DNA of 64,000 nucleotides from Paramecium octaurelia (Eukaryota > Ciliophora > Oligohymenophorea > Peniculida > Parameciidae): assembly GCA_905182995.1 (NCBI GenBank), contig CAJJDP010000006.1:129163-193162 (forward strand). Reading direction: 5' to 3'. The notes below the pieces were generated by a model, which saw only the letters and a program-made list of their open reading frames with translations, did not search any database and had not been told where the DNA came from. The first letter of the stretch is position 1. Every line of letters starts with the position of its first letter. Positions 15,014-26,074 of this stretch are shown here, one piece after another. The position numbers and the translations under genes were made by a program.

Positions 15014-16672
15014 ACAGATTAATTTATTAATTTATGTAAGAAAGACATATCGACATTCGAAGCTATCCAGAATTATTGACTATTATCCATTTGAAATACT
15101 TATTGAATCTATTACTCTGCAAAATGGAAATAATCTTTTGAGAAGCAAGTCCAACTTATGTAATTATTTATAAAAATAAGTATTTTATGTTTTATCGGTT
15201 CCTAAGAAATTACACCTTCAATTATTATTATCTAATTTAATTTTTTAGAAAGAATTCTTATATTCATACAAATATTTATATCTAAATACCTCTAGATCCA
15301 TATTAATATTAAATTAACAGAGTTGATTTCTTTTATCGCTAAACTAATATCAGTTCAAAATTATATAATTATTTAAATCCTATTTTATTGCAATTCTGTG
15401 AAAGATCAATAATAAAATATATCAATTCTTAAATGAGTAAAATTACTAAGGAGTAGCTGAAAAGTTAAAGAAGTATTTGTTTAAATCCAAAATTTCACAA
15501 GAAATTATTAACCTAAAATTATATCAATATTACCTCTCGATTACTATCTTCAAACCTATCAACTAAGAAAAATCAATCTAACCTATAAAAAAGTGTGTGA
15601 CTCAGTCTATCAAAGGACATCTATTAATTGATTTATAATCCCTATTAGAAATGCAAATATCTATTAGCACATAGAGGGAAATTATTATATACAGAAGATT
15701 TTATAAACCAATAGCAACAGAATTTTAAACAAAAGTTAGATTTATTGATTGATATTAGTTACTAATCAATATCACTAATTTATACAATCCAAAATTCAAA
15801 TAATCCTATATTTTACATGTCATCAATATCAAATAGGGAATTGAAATACATATCAAAATAACTAGTGTCTAAAAGTAAATATTTTGAATAGATTTTTTAA
15901 AACAATTTTGTCTAAATAGTTTATTTTTAATACATAACCATCTTCTTATTATCTACATTTATCCTTCAATTAGATTGAAAGGTATCTTCTTTCGCGTTTT
16001 GACATCTGATATTTTAAAATCTTTGAAAAAATCAGCAATTTGAACCAATCGGATTATTTTTATTTTCAAATTTAATATAATGGAAAAAATTGAGAAGTCT
16101 GTCTCTAAGAAGATAAATAAACAAAAGTAATTAAATAGCATTATTCTATAAAATATATGTAGATTTCATTATAAATAAAACTTAAAAGGTTTCACGAAAA
16201 TTCAAGTTACGATTCAATTCAAAAATAGATATCCTAAAGAGAAAATCAAATAAGAATCTAAAAAAACAACAAAGAATTGAGAACCTAATCCCAATATTAT
16301 CAGAACCATCAAATATAAATTGTTTTTACATAATATATTTAAATGAGAATTATTTTTAAATTGTCAATTAAAGAGCTTATTAATTAGATGCAATTTATTA
16401 TTAAACTAAATTTATGTTAGGTCTTTTTCAGAATTTTTCTAAAGTGTTTAGACGCTTCTATATATTATCATTTATTTTCTTATTGAAATTTAGAATATTG
16501 ATCATCCAATTAAAAAGTTTTATCATTTGATCGCAATAAATTAGTTGGTTTTTCATTCTTTTTTATAAATATATCTTTTAATAACATTATTGGCTATACA
16601 ATATACAATGCTTTATTAAGAAATTTAGATTAATCAAATAGATAAATTAATAAAAATATACATAAATTTTCC
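15014..16672. other. Ambiguous stretch with weak ORFs on both strands
   Basis: No conserved gene could be identified here. With only TGA as stop, AT-rich noncoding DNA is often open, so open frames mean little. On the + strand one frame is open from about 15410 to 15752 but lacks an ATG at its beginning; its first part resembles a LisH-like helix pair (FLNEQNYQGVAEKL), weak evidence only. A 66-codon + ORF (16080-16280, Lys-rich) and a 179-codon - ORF (15602-16141) overlap in opposite directions. 16281-16672 shows nothing beyond AT-rich sequence. Confidence 0.4.
15602..16141 (-). CDS. Hypothetical 179-residue membrane-like ORF (doubtful)
   Basis: Uninterrupted ORF of 180 codons including the TGA at 15602-15604, starting at 16141. 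It contains a charged central part (VQIADFFKDFKISDVKTRKK) and a later hydrophobic segment (TLVILICISIPYLILMTC) that could span a membrane. No family is recognised. It overlaps open frames on the + strand, and chance ORFs of this length are expected in ciliate DNA, so it may not be a gene. Confidence 0.28.
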
Positions 16673-17371
16673 TCAACTACCTTATTTTATTTTCCTACTA
16701 GTTCCATTTAGTGCTCCATCTAACTATGTTAATGAAGCAATTATATTAAAAATCATAAATATTACAGTACTAGCCAGAAAATAGTAAAATTATTTTATGT
16801 TTCCTTTTCCAATACATTTCCCTGTCCATGGGCAATAATGATCCATTTCCTAAATGCATACATCGCAATCACTACAATGCACAGTGCCATAAAATTATAA
16901 GAGTTTACATGCACTACAAAACCAAGTCTTGCTATCATTCTAAATATCTAATTATGGTGATGTTTTTGGTCATTTTCAATAGAATTATTTTTATCATAAT
17001 TAATAACTCCTGAGTTAATTAAAGCTACCCAAGCATAACTCCAACATTAATTAACGCAAACTATAAATGTAGCCCATTTTATAAATTAAGATGATGTGCT
17101 AGTAAAATGCCACCCAATTAAAAATACACTAGCTATAAAAAATAAAAAATATGCGCAAATAAAGAATGGCCCTATAAAATGATATTTTTTAATTATTACA
17201 ATGAGGGCCAATGACAATTTTTGGAATGTTGTTTTTCTAAAATAATGGGTAAAAATTTCCCCATCTAATATCAACAGGGGTCTAGTATGTGTCATCAAGC
17301 TCTAAAGGTTCAAGACTCATTGATTTTAAACCAGTTTCTTCATCGCACTTTTGAGAAGAATCCAAACTCAT
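16673..17371 (-). CDS. DHHC-family protein S-acyltransferase with DHYC core
   Basis: Zinc-finger palmitoyltransferase of about 200 residues, starting MSLDSSQKCDEET. The cysteine-rich domain reads TWFCSACKL, HCSDCDVC and MDHYCPWTGKCIGKGN, so the catalytic motif is DHYC instead of DHHC; DHYC variants are known to be active in some organisms. Hydrophobic segments lie before (PFFICAYFLFFIASVFLIG) and after (LASTVIFMIFNIIASL) the finger, as in the family. A 28-nt intron at 17172-17199 joins IGPH to WPFF. A second interruption of 68 nt (16940-17007) is needed before the finger and is unusually long for this window. The stop is TGA at 16673-16675. The product acylates cysteines of membrane proteins; the target is unknown. 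Confidence 0.8.
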
Positions 17372-17806
17372 AAGTATTTTTGTTATTATTGATTAACAAT
17401 AGTAATTAATCTGAAAAACCGGTCACACTAAAAAATGCCTATCATTTGAATAGTAAAATTTATCGATTCCTTTTATGTTGACATTTTTGAAATTAATGAG
17501 TATTTTAAATTTAGTTATTAAATAGAATTTAGATATATTCTAAATATACTATGGGTGCTTGTTGTTTATAATATTAGAATTATTAATATTTATATGAATA
17601 CAACTTTATGGAATATCAACTAAAAAATGAATATAATAAAGTTCTCTAGTATTATTATAATTAATTTGTGATCTTTGATACACAGAACTTATTGCTTCTC
17701 CTACAATTTATTGTTAATTATCTAATGTGATGATTTCGTTTCTATTGTGATATTACTATTGTTTATTGTAAATTATATCGAAATTAAAAACATTAATAAA
17801 TATAAA
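17372..17806. other. Divergent intergenic region
   Basis: 435 bp between the start codons of two genes that run away from each other, so it should hold both promoters. It is AT-rich with no ORF or repeat that I can support. Confidence 0.6.
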
Positions 17807-19044
17807 ATGTAGCTAGATCAAGAAACTCTAAATCTATTATTCAAAGAATTGTTTAATTTAGATTAGTTACCGAATAAAGATAGTGAAGAGTTAACAGAGC
17901 AATACGAATATTATGATAACACTGAAAGAAAATTTCTAAAATAATTTCATAATAAATAATTAAATAATGAAAACGAAGTTAAGTATGTGCTAATTATCAT
18001 TGAATAGATTATTGCATCGATTTATTGCGAGGCTAGCTGAGGCTTATCAAGTTTTGTTGGCTAAAAAGTCTATTTTTAGATCAAAAGCATCAACATTTTA
18101 GCCAACCATTTATAATTGCTTATCAAACATGTATGATGGTAAATAAGGAGTATTTATTTAACTCATTTAATCTATTTTTACAGAATGTAAATTGCAATTA
18201 GAAATTGCTAATAGAAAGCTAACCAATAATGACATAGTTAAGCGAGTGAGTATTATATTTTATTATTATAAAGATTCATAGTTAAGATTAAGACTCCTTA
18301 AATAACGAATCATTATAATAACAGTAATAATTATCAATAACTTAATTATTATTATAAAGAAAGAACACTTAACCTGAATGGCAGATTAACATAAACAACA
18401 ATAAGAACCTAAGCTAATATTTTAAAAAAACTCATTAAAAATTATATGATCTACTTTCTATTGACAAGTAAATTACTTATTTATAGCTTAGAGTGTAAGA
18501 TGATTAAATTCTCTATTTTTAAAGCAGAGAATAAAATATGGATAAATTATTCTAATAGTTGATGTAATAGAATACTCATATAAAGAAATCTTTGAATTGG
18601 GCAGTCGATTTAGATATGAATGAATTTGAGAAACATATTTAACTAATGCAAATCAAGTAAAACTCAACCACAATTCCAAATATTTAATTTACACCAATTG
18701 ATATAGTTAAAACTGATTAATTTGATGGTCAAAAGACTGTAAGTTCATTTTTCTCATAAAATGAGTAATATAAAATAAGAAGTTTCTCATAGAATTCTAA
18801 AATAAAAGATCTCTACTCATTCAGTGAAAAAATAAACATTTTTCATCCAAATTATTAAGACTCCATAAAATATAAGATTTCATAGTCGCGGTTAGATAAC
18901 TAACATTAACAAAAAAGACAACTAGCATAATAGCAAATAATAAAATAATCTCCTGTAGTAAATATGCTGACTAGAAAAATGATTTTTGAGCAATAACCTC
19001 AAAATTCCAAAAAAAAAACCAAGTCTTTTAGATTTAAAAATTGA
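17807..19044 (+). CDS. Gln-rich coiled-coil protein
   Basis: Starts MQLDQETLNLLFKELF and ends at TGA 19042-19044, about 375 residues. Three introns are needed: GTATG...ATAG of 25 nt near 17985, a 45-nt intron whose donor follows NMYD near 18140, and GTGAG...AAAG of 28 nt near 18245. The first 120 residues are helical (LLHRFIARLAEAYQVLLAK). The rest is dominated by Gln, Asn, Lys and Ser in weak coiled coil or disordered sequence. No domain is recognised. The 45-nt intron is longer than most here. Confidence 0.6.
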
Positions 19045-19442
19045 TTTAGAATTTTTCACAATTGTTTTTAATTTTTTTAAATTGATTCTCATAGCTTATG
19101 ATATATCATACTCCTATTTAAGTTATTAACAAGCTCAATGTATTAGATTGCATTTGATTTAATAATTATTAGAAATTAATTTACATTTCTTGAACTTGTA
19201 AAACTAATCACGTCATTAAATACTGAATTTATCTCACTATCTTAGTATACTTTATTCATCAACGCCCTTTCATTAGACTTCAATTTTATTAAAATTGTTT
19301 TAATACCAAAATGGAGTCCCTTTTTTTTCGTTCTGTGTATGACGTAAATCATAATATAATTAACTGTTTGATAATAATTTATAGTTTAATTTTGATTAAC
19401 TAAATTTACCACAAATTTTCCTTATCCATTTGATAATATATA
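19045..19442. other. Intergenic, no gene seen
   Basis: 398 bp between two + strand genes. AT-rich, with homopolymer T runs, no supported ORF and no repeat. Confidence 0.6.
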
Positions 19443-20192
19443 ATGATTAATATATTGATTTTATTTTCTATATTTGCCTAAACATTTATTTCAAGTACAA
19501 AAAAACTTCAAATTTAAAAGAACCTATTATAGACAATAGTAGATAATAAATGCTTTTTTGGAACACAGGAATAAGTTAATTTTATAGAAACATAATTATA
19601 AACTACTTTACTCATAAGTCAAAATTTTAATAAGAATTGTAAGAACTCTATACTTTAATTATGGGAAATATCTGAAACATTTTAGTATGGAAATTGGTGT
19701 GGGAAAAATTATGGTGGTTTTAATAATGATTGTAGAAAATTTTGTGAAATTGACTTGTTTGTACCGAACGACGATTGTGTGAATTGCAATTAACCTATTG
19801 ATTGGGTGGATGAACAGTGTATGTATCATGATTTTTGTATGACCAGATTTTAATCTAAAGGAATTGGTTATGGTATGGCCTGCTCAGATTCTATTAATCT
19901 AGGCAATCCTTTTCCATCACCTTGCAATTGCGCTTAAAATTTAACTGAGCATTTGAAATTAAATTATCTAATTGAAAAATGTCAATCTGATGTAGAATGT
20001 GAAATGAATGGAGAAATTATATAAAATTTCTTCAATAGTGAATTGTTAAAATGTTCATGTACTTATGTATAATGCAATAATAACACCATTGATTCAAATG
20101 GAGATCCTATTATTATAGATGACCCAATAGAGTGCTGGAATGCAACTGCTTGTGTCACACCTGAATAGTGTACAAGTTTAAATGGAGTATGA
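19443..20192 (+). CDS. Secreted phospholipase A2-like protein
   Basis: Single exon of 250 codons, 19443 to TGA 20190-20192. The N-terminus is a clear signal peptide (MINILILFSIFAQTFISS). Around residue 82 lies YGNWCGKNYGG, matching the PLA2 calcium-binding loop. About 45 residues later DEQCMYHDFC matches the active-site helix with the His-Asp pair (His near 129). The mature part is rich in cysteines, as expected for a disulfide-bonded secreted enzyme. PLA2 enzymes release the sn-2 fatty acid from phospholipids with Ca2+. In a ciliate this could be a lysosomal, phagosomal or released digestive enzyme. The 3' two-thirds of this gene lies in the repeated block after 19752, so the fragment at 21145 is its copy. 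Confidence 0.82.
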
Positions 20193-21143
20193 CTAGAAAA
20201 TTTTTATTTAAATATTGTAAGAATAATAAACTTGATACATAAGTCCTATCTCTATATGAAAAATTATAGTATTTTGGTTTAAGTTACATAAACTCTATTA
20301 AATTTTTTTAAAGTTTATATAATTGTCTTAATGCAAAGCAACATCTTTTTTTCGTTAATTAAATTCTTAAGGATTTATAGTCACACCCAAAAAACGAAAA
20401 AATCACAAATATTGGTTATTTTTAACTTAGAGAATACACATTTATTTGATATTAATAGACAATACTATAAATCATGAAAATATTGATTTTGCAATATAAA
20501 TAAGTATCTCAATATAACACAAAAATCCGACATATTAATCATTTATTTAAATAATTTTTGGTACTTGTTAACATCATTTAAGCTTTGATGGGCTCTTTTA
20601 AATAGATGTATAAAGCACTGAAAAAAATTGATATATTATATGGTGTTTATTATTATCATATATGAATTAAATGATTAATTTTATTATTCAAGAAAGCACT
20701 ATAAACTTTGATAAGTATTTCATTAACAAACCTGGGCAGACTTGTTTAAGATCATTGTATTTAAATTCTGTTCCAACTGGATTAACTCCATCAGCTCTCT
20801 ATTTCCATTCTAGACGAAACATGTAGTTTTCTAATTTTGAATTAATAATTTCCGATCTTTATCCAACCAAAATATGACTTGATATATGGGAAGGTAAATC
20901 ACATCGAAACTCTCCTCGAATTTGTTTAATAATGGGTAAATTCAAACCTTATTAATCTTCAACCTTTAATCTTCTTGAATGCTATTTACTTTATGTGTTT
21001 TATTTTCCCATCGTATAAATATTAATTAATTTTTGAAATGCATTTTTTCGTTGTTTAATTTCAATACTTCTTTTATAAAAGAATCAAATGATTGCTATTT
21101 CATTATGATTACAAAAAAAAATATTATTTTTGGAACCTAATAC
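19752..21143. repeat. Perfect direct repeat, copy 1 (1,392 nt)
   Basis: This block recurs at 21145-22536 with an offset of exactly 1,393 and no difference that I could find. It begins inside the PLA2-like gene and ends where the single N stands. It looks like an unmerged contig overlap. Confidence 0.93.
20688..21011 (-). CDS. Small chromo-shadow-like protein (copy 1)
   Basis: Single exon of 108 codons starting MGKQNTQSKQHSRRLK and ending at TGA 20688-20690. After a basic Gln-rich head, residues from about 28 on (IIKQIRGEFRCDLPSHI, then FRLEWKQRADGVNP and LKQVCPGLLMKYLSKFI) resemble a chromo shadow domain: a strand with W-K, an acidic/polar turn, then a C-P-x-L-L-x-x-Y helix. Such domains dimerise in HP1-type heterochromatin proteins. 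No chromodomain precedes it, so this is a shadow-only protein if the reading is right. The similarity is by eye and moderate. The gene converges on the PLA2-like gene. Confidence 0.55.
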
Positions 21144-21144
21144 N
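21144..21144. other. Single N (assembly join)
   Basis: One undetermined base that separates two identical 1,392-nt blocks. This is what a scaffolder leaves when two overlapping contigs are placed end to end without merging. Confidence 0.9.
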
Positions 21145-21585
21145 GACTTGTTTGTACCGAACGACGATTGTGTGAATTGCAATTAACCTATTGATTGGGT
21201 GGATGAACAGTGTATGTATCATGATTTTTGTATGACCAGATTTTAATCTAAAGGAATTGGTTATGGTATGGCCTGCTCAGATTCTATTAATCTAGGCAAT
21301 CCTTTTCCATCACCTTGCAATTGCGCTTAAAATTTAACTGAGCATTTGAAATTAAATTATCTAATTGAAAAATGTCAATCTGATGTAGAATGTGAAATGA
21401 ATGGAGAAATTATATAAAATTTCTTCAATAGTGAATTGTTAAAATGTTCATGTACTTATGTATAATGCAATAATAACACCATTGATTCAAATGGAGATCC
21501 TATTATTATAGATGACCCAATAGAGTGCTGGAATGCAACTGCTTGTGTCACACCTGAATAGTGTACAAGTTTAAATGGAGTATGA
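21145..21585 (+). pseudogene. Duplicated 3' fragment of the PLA2-like gene
   Basis: Identical to 19752-20192. It begins after the N inside the codon series for the Cys-rich domain, keeps the HDFC helix and the stop, and lacks the signal peptide and calcium loop. It is almost certainly an assembly duplicate, not a real pseudogene. Confidence 0.85.
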
Positions 21586-22080
21586 CTAGAAAATTTTTAT
21601 TTAAATATTGTAAGAATAATAAACTTGATACATAAGTCCTATCTCTATATGAAAAATTATAGTATTTTGGTTTAAGTTACATAAACTCTATTAAATTTTT
21701 TTAAAGTTTATATAATTGTCTTAATGCAAAGCAACATCTTTTTTTCGTTAATTAAATTCTTAAGGATTTATAGTCACACCCAAAAAACGAAAAAATCACA
21801 AATATTGGTTATTTTTAACTTAGAGAATACACATTTATTTGATATTAATAGACAATACTATAAATCATGAAAATATTGATTTTGCAATATAAATAAGTAT
21901 CTCAATATAACACAAAAATCCGACATATTAATCATTTATTTAAATAATTTTTGGTACTTGTTAACATCATTTAAGCTTTGATGGGCTCTTTTAAATAGAT
22001 GTATAAAGCACTGAAAAAAATTGATATATTATATGGTGTTTATTATTATCATATATGAATTAAATGATTAATTTTATTAT

Positions 22081-22404
22081 TCAAGAAAGCACTATAAACT
22101 TTGATAAGTATTTCATTAACAAACCTGGGCAGACTTGTTTAAGATCATTGTATTTAAATTCTGTTCCAACTGGATTAACTCCATCAGCTCTCTATTTCCA
22201 TTCTAGACGAAACATGTAGTTTTCTAATTTTGAATTAATAATTTCCGATCTTTATCCAACCAAAATATGACTTGATATATGGGAAGGTAAATCACATCGA
22301 AACTCTCCTCGAATTTGTTTAATAATGGGTAAATTCAAACCTTATTAATCTTCAACCTTTAATCTTCTTGAATGCTATTTACTTTATGTGTTTTATTTTC
22401 CCAT
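22081..22404 (-). CDS. Small chromo-shadow-like protein (copy 2, same locus)
   Basis: Identical to 20688-21011, shifted by 1,393. It is intact because the whole gene lies inside the repeated block. If the repeat is an assembly artefact, there is one gene here and this copy carries the true upstream flank after 22536. Confidence 0.55.
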
Positions 22405-22536
22405 CGTATAAATATTAATTAATTTTTGAAATGCATTTTTTCGTTGTTTAATTTCAATACTTCTTTTATAAAAGAATCAAATGATTGCTATTTCATTATG
22501 ATTACAAAAAAAAATATTATTTTTGGAACCTAATAC

Positions 22537-23460
22537 AACATTACTAATATTATTCAGAATTTGCTTTAATTATCGAAAATCTTGAAGAATAATTATTCTA
22601 TTATAACTTTGTGTTTAATAAGCTCTAATTAGAATTTCTTTTTTTCTAAAAAATGCCCATATTTATTCTTTAATCGACCAAATATTTTTTAGGACTATCT
22701 ATTTTAGTTGTATTTTTCATATTTAAATCAATATTAAATCTAATTTTGCTCAACTGTTCTAGTAAATTCGCCTTTATTTAAACAATAAAGTTATTCAAAA
22801 AAAAGAATTCTTAATTCAACCTAATTCGTAAAATATTTTCATCCTATATTTATCATTTTCTTTTATAAGCAAATTAAATTCTGTTTTTGATGAGTTTTTT
22901 TAAGTTAATTCTTTATAGATTACATTTAAAGAATCTGTATTTTTTTAATTGAATAAATTGAATTTCTTGTTTTGTTTTGTTTTATTTCACCAAGTTAGCA
23001 TCAAAGAAATCAAATTAAACCATTCATAATGTAAGTAACTTTATTTATTTATTATTTGATTTAAAAGTATAATACTGATGGAAAAAAAAATGTAAAATCT
23101 TAAATATTATTACCTATTAACATTAAGGGTAATAGTCTATCGAAATAGTGATAATTTATATCAAGTGATGATCCAGATTTGGATTGAGAAGAAGATGGAC
23201 TATATTAAATTTAATGGGTGTTCTTCTTCAAACTTGTTCAGTTTTTTTTATAAGAAATAATATTTGAGATTGTTTTTCGATTTATAAATACCTCCCCTGA
23301 ATAGTTTGATTGACTACATTATAAGGTGTAGAATTTCATAAGTGATTTAGCAAAACATGGAAAAAATTAATTGCTTGATCATCTTAGAACAATCTTATGT
23401 AAAATGAATAGTAGAAAGGAGATTTAATTATTAAATAATATTGTAATAATAATCGAATCA
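22537..23460. other. Ambiguous gene-poor stretch
   Basis: No confident gene. On the - strand two Asn/Lys-rich frames (about 22500-22780 and 22810-22960) could be exons of one gene, but no intron joins them cleanly and no ATG is in frame. On both strands around 23150-23440 there are open frames (a 70-codon + ORF, and - strand segments ending in a Ser-rich stretch) without recognisable homology. Confidence 0.35.
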
Positions 23461-23676
23461 TCATTTAGGAGGATGCTGTTATGCTTATTTTTGCATTTCA
23501 TGTGTAGCTGAATCAAATTATGTTCTCTAAATTGTATATATCAAGAAATACTTCTTAAGTTTTTTTCACTAATGCGCCTTTCTTTTTAGGTCCATCCTTA
23601 TATTTCTCAGCCATTAATCTTGCTTATTTCTACATTTCATCTTCACCATCCTATGTATTAATCATAAATATACCAT
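23461..23676 (-). CDS. Small endosulfine-like protein
   Basis: A 55-residue protein in three exons: the ATG alone (23674-23676), a 23-nt intron (23651-23673), exon 2, a 25-nt intron (23527-23551), exon 3 and TGA at 23461-23463. Coding length is 168 nt (56 codons). The N-terminal half is basic (MAEKYKDGPKKKGALVKK). The C-terminal half contains RTQFDSATHEMQKQ, which resembles the FDSGDYxMxK signature of endosulfine/ARPP-19/Igo proteins, the PP2A-B55 inhibitors phosphorylated on that Ser by Greatwall/Rim15 kinases. The Asp and Tyr after the serine are replaced by Thr and His, so the match is partial. The gene model is convincing; the family call is tentative. Confidence 0.55.
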
Positions 23677-23813
23677 TTTTTCTTTAGAAACAATTTAATA
23701 AATTAATTATTGAAATTATATAGTTGGAATGTAATTAAAAATGACTGATATAATATTATTGAATTTCTTTAAATATAAAATATGACACTAATATGAAAAA
23801 AAAATAAAATAAT

Positions 23814-25934
23814 TCAGTTTTAATATTCAAATTATCTGGTTGGGATATCGCATTTATAATCCATAATTTTTTATTGTAAATTATCTTGATATATCAAAGG
23901 ATTTTATTTTTATGATGAAAAAATTCTAGATTTTATAGGAGAAACATCTTATTAGGAGATCATTTAAGATTAAGCAGGTTATTCTTATTAGTTATTTTGT
24001 TATTGTTGTAATGGTTAAATATTTGTTTAAACTCCTTCTTTTTTAGGAACTTTTGGAGGCAACTTAGAGGAATTGTTTTATAAATTTTGTTAGCTTTAAT
24101 TTATGGAAGCAGTTTTTGGCTAATTTAAACCAGAAAATTTGTGAATTTCCTCTTGTTGTTACTTAATAAGATTGACATTTTTATTGATTTTCATATCGTT
24201 TTAATACCATGGTGCTTACACAACAAATTAATTTTAATCCTCATTATTATATGACTCCTTCTCAATTTTTACAAGATTTGAATAATATCCTTTTGTATTG
24301 GCATTCATAGCATGTTATAATTATTTTGACAAATCTTGATTTCTTCTTCTTTCTAAATCTTCTTGAAGAGCTTATTATTAAATTTACTGTATTTCAGTTT
24401 TCTATTATTAAACATGAACTTTGCTGTTCGATCCATTTGAGGAGACATTAATTTAAGAATTCTAAATTCGTTGAATTTATGACTTTAATGATTGAGTATC
24501 AATAAGCACCCCTGAATTCATTGAATGTTGCAGTTCCTCCCATTCTCTTTTAGTTCCATAAACAATCTAAGGTTAAATAATCAGCATTACATAATCATTT
24601 TATATTGTATCATAATGTTATTTTTAACTGTCGTAAATTTTGCTTTGCTTTTTGAGTGTCTCATTTACATAAGGGTTGCTGCTATTATATAAGGGGATAA
24701 TTGGCTTAGATCTATAATTTTGAGTAGAATTTTTGAGTTTATCAGGAATTCTTGAGATGGATAATTAAGAAGAATTTTGACCAGTCACTTCTGCACCCAA
24801 TATCCTTGAATATTCTATGTTAGAAGGTAGTGTTTCGACTTCAGGTTTTGGAATTTTAAAGTATGGATTTTAAACTGTTGTCAATAAGCGGAAGCCTTCA
24901 AAAACCATACATTCAGATAGAGAATTATTATTACTCAATAAGTTGGTTCTTCTAACTAAGGCCTTAAATGCTTATGGTTTAAATGGAATTTAAGCTTTAT
25001 TCATCAACTATTCGATATATTAGAACTCTATTTCTCCATTACCATGAGCATCCAAGATATTAAACATTCCAACATGATTATAAGCCTTATCAGTATTTAA
25101 TTGCAATCGAATTTGTTCCGATTTATCTTATAACTCTAATTCATATTATATTAATTTTGCAAATTATTTTAAGACATCAATATGAACTTTCTGCTATTAA
25201 TTCGTTTCATAAATGAGTTTTCTTTTTTGGGCTTTTTACTTAGCCATAGGAATGGACTAGGATAATATAAGTTTCTTGAAAGTAGAATAATTAAATCCTT
25301 CTCCAGAATTCACTTTTTCTAGACTTTCTTATTTAGCTAATGGTACCTTTGATGTACCCTAAATTTAAGGTTATTTATTTTTAGAAATTGGAGTGACATC
25401 TTATGGCAGTGGATATTCATTGTTAAGTGAGTCAATTGCTTAGTCTTATTAGAATGCATATTAATTAACATGATATATTCTTTCTAAGCATTTAATTTGG
25501 TTGATATTTATTGGTGTTTAAGAAAAATCATTGAAAAATGATTATAAGGTTTAAAATTGAATGATTCCGTCTTTTGAACTGTTAATTATATTAATTATTA
25601 ATGGGGCTGAAGTTTAAAGATCCTAAATACATATTTTTAATTTACTGAGAAATCGAAAAATTTTTATTTAGATTGATTTGAATTTTGAAGGGTATTTGGA
25701 GTGAAAGATTTTAGATAAGTGAATAACGCTTCTGGATAAAAATTAGAGTTATCTGATAATTCAAGTCCTTGGATTAAAATTTTGATTACTTATATTTTCA
25801 ATATCCATGTCCAACTATCCAGTAATAGAGAATAGTTGCAATACTCTTATGATATTCTTGTCAATATTAGTTATTTAACTTTCGGCAATTTTAATCTATG
25901 AAAGTTGTTGGTTTGCATAAGGAATTTATATCAT
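23814..25934 (-). CDS. EF-hand protein with Gln-rich C-terminal region
   Basis: About 690 residues, starting MIQIPYANQQLSQIK and ending at TGA 23814-23816. Two introns were resolved: 25768-25789 (22 nt) and a 23-nt intron near 25610 that joins FFDFS to DLQTSAPL. The clearest EF-hand loop is DAHGNGEIEF in the middle of the protein; a degenerate one (NSSKDGIIQF) lies earlier. Both sit between amphipathic helices, with a coiled-coil segment (LKQFAKLIQYELELQDKSEQ) between them. The C-terminal third is Gln/Asn/Lys-rich, with a coiled coil QALQEDLERRRNQDLSKQL. It is probably a calcium-responsive structural protein; it matches no named family that I know. Confidence 0.75.
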
Positions 25935-26074
25935 ACGAGTGAATAAAATTTATTTATTATTAATTATAAAAGAATTCATTCAAATTTCGATATCTTATGA
26001 ATAATTCATTTGAAGAATGTCATTTAGAAATAGGATACCATTTACAGAAGATTACTTGCTAAATTAATAGTTGA

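Larger units (their letters stand above)
21145..22536. repeat. Perfect direct repeat, copy 2 (1,392 nt)
   Basis: Second copy of 19752-21143. Unique sequence follows at 22537 (AACATTACTAATATT). It starts mid-codon in the PLA2-like gene, without a promoter or start. Confidence 0.93.

Noticed and set aside
15410..15752. LisH-type centrosomal protein on the + strand
   Set aside because: No start codon in frame, similarity limited to one helix pair, and an equally open frame on the other strand.
19752..22536. Recent tandem gene duplication creating paralogues
   Set aside because: No sequence difference, a single N exactly at the junction, and a copy that begins in mid-codon point to an assembly overlap.
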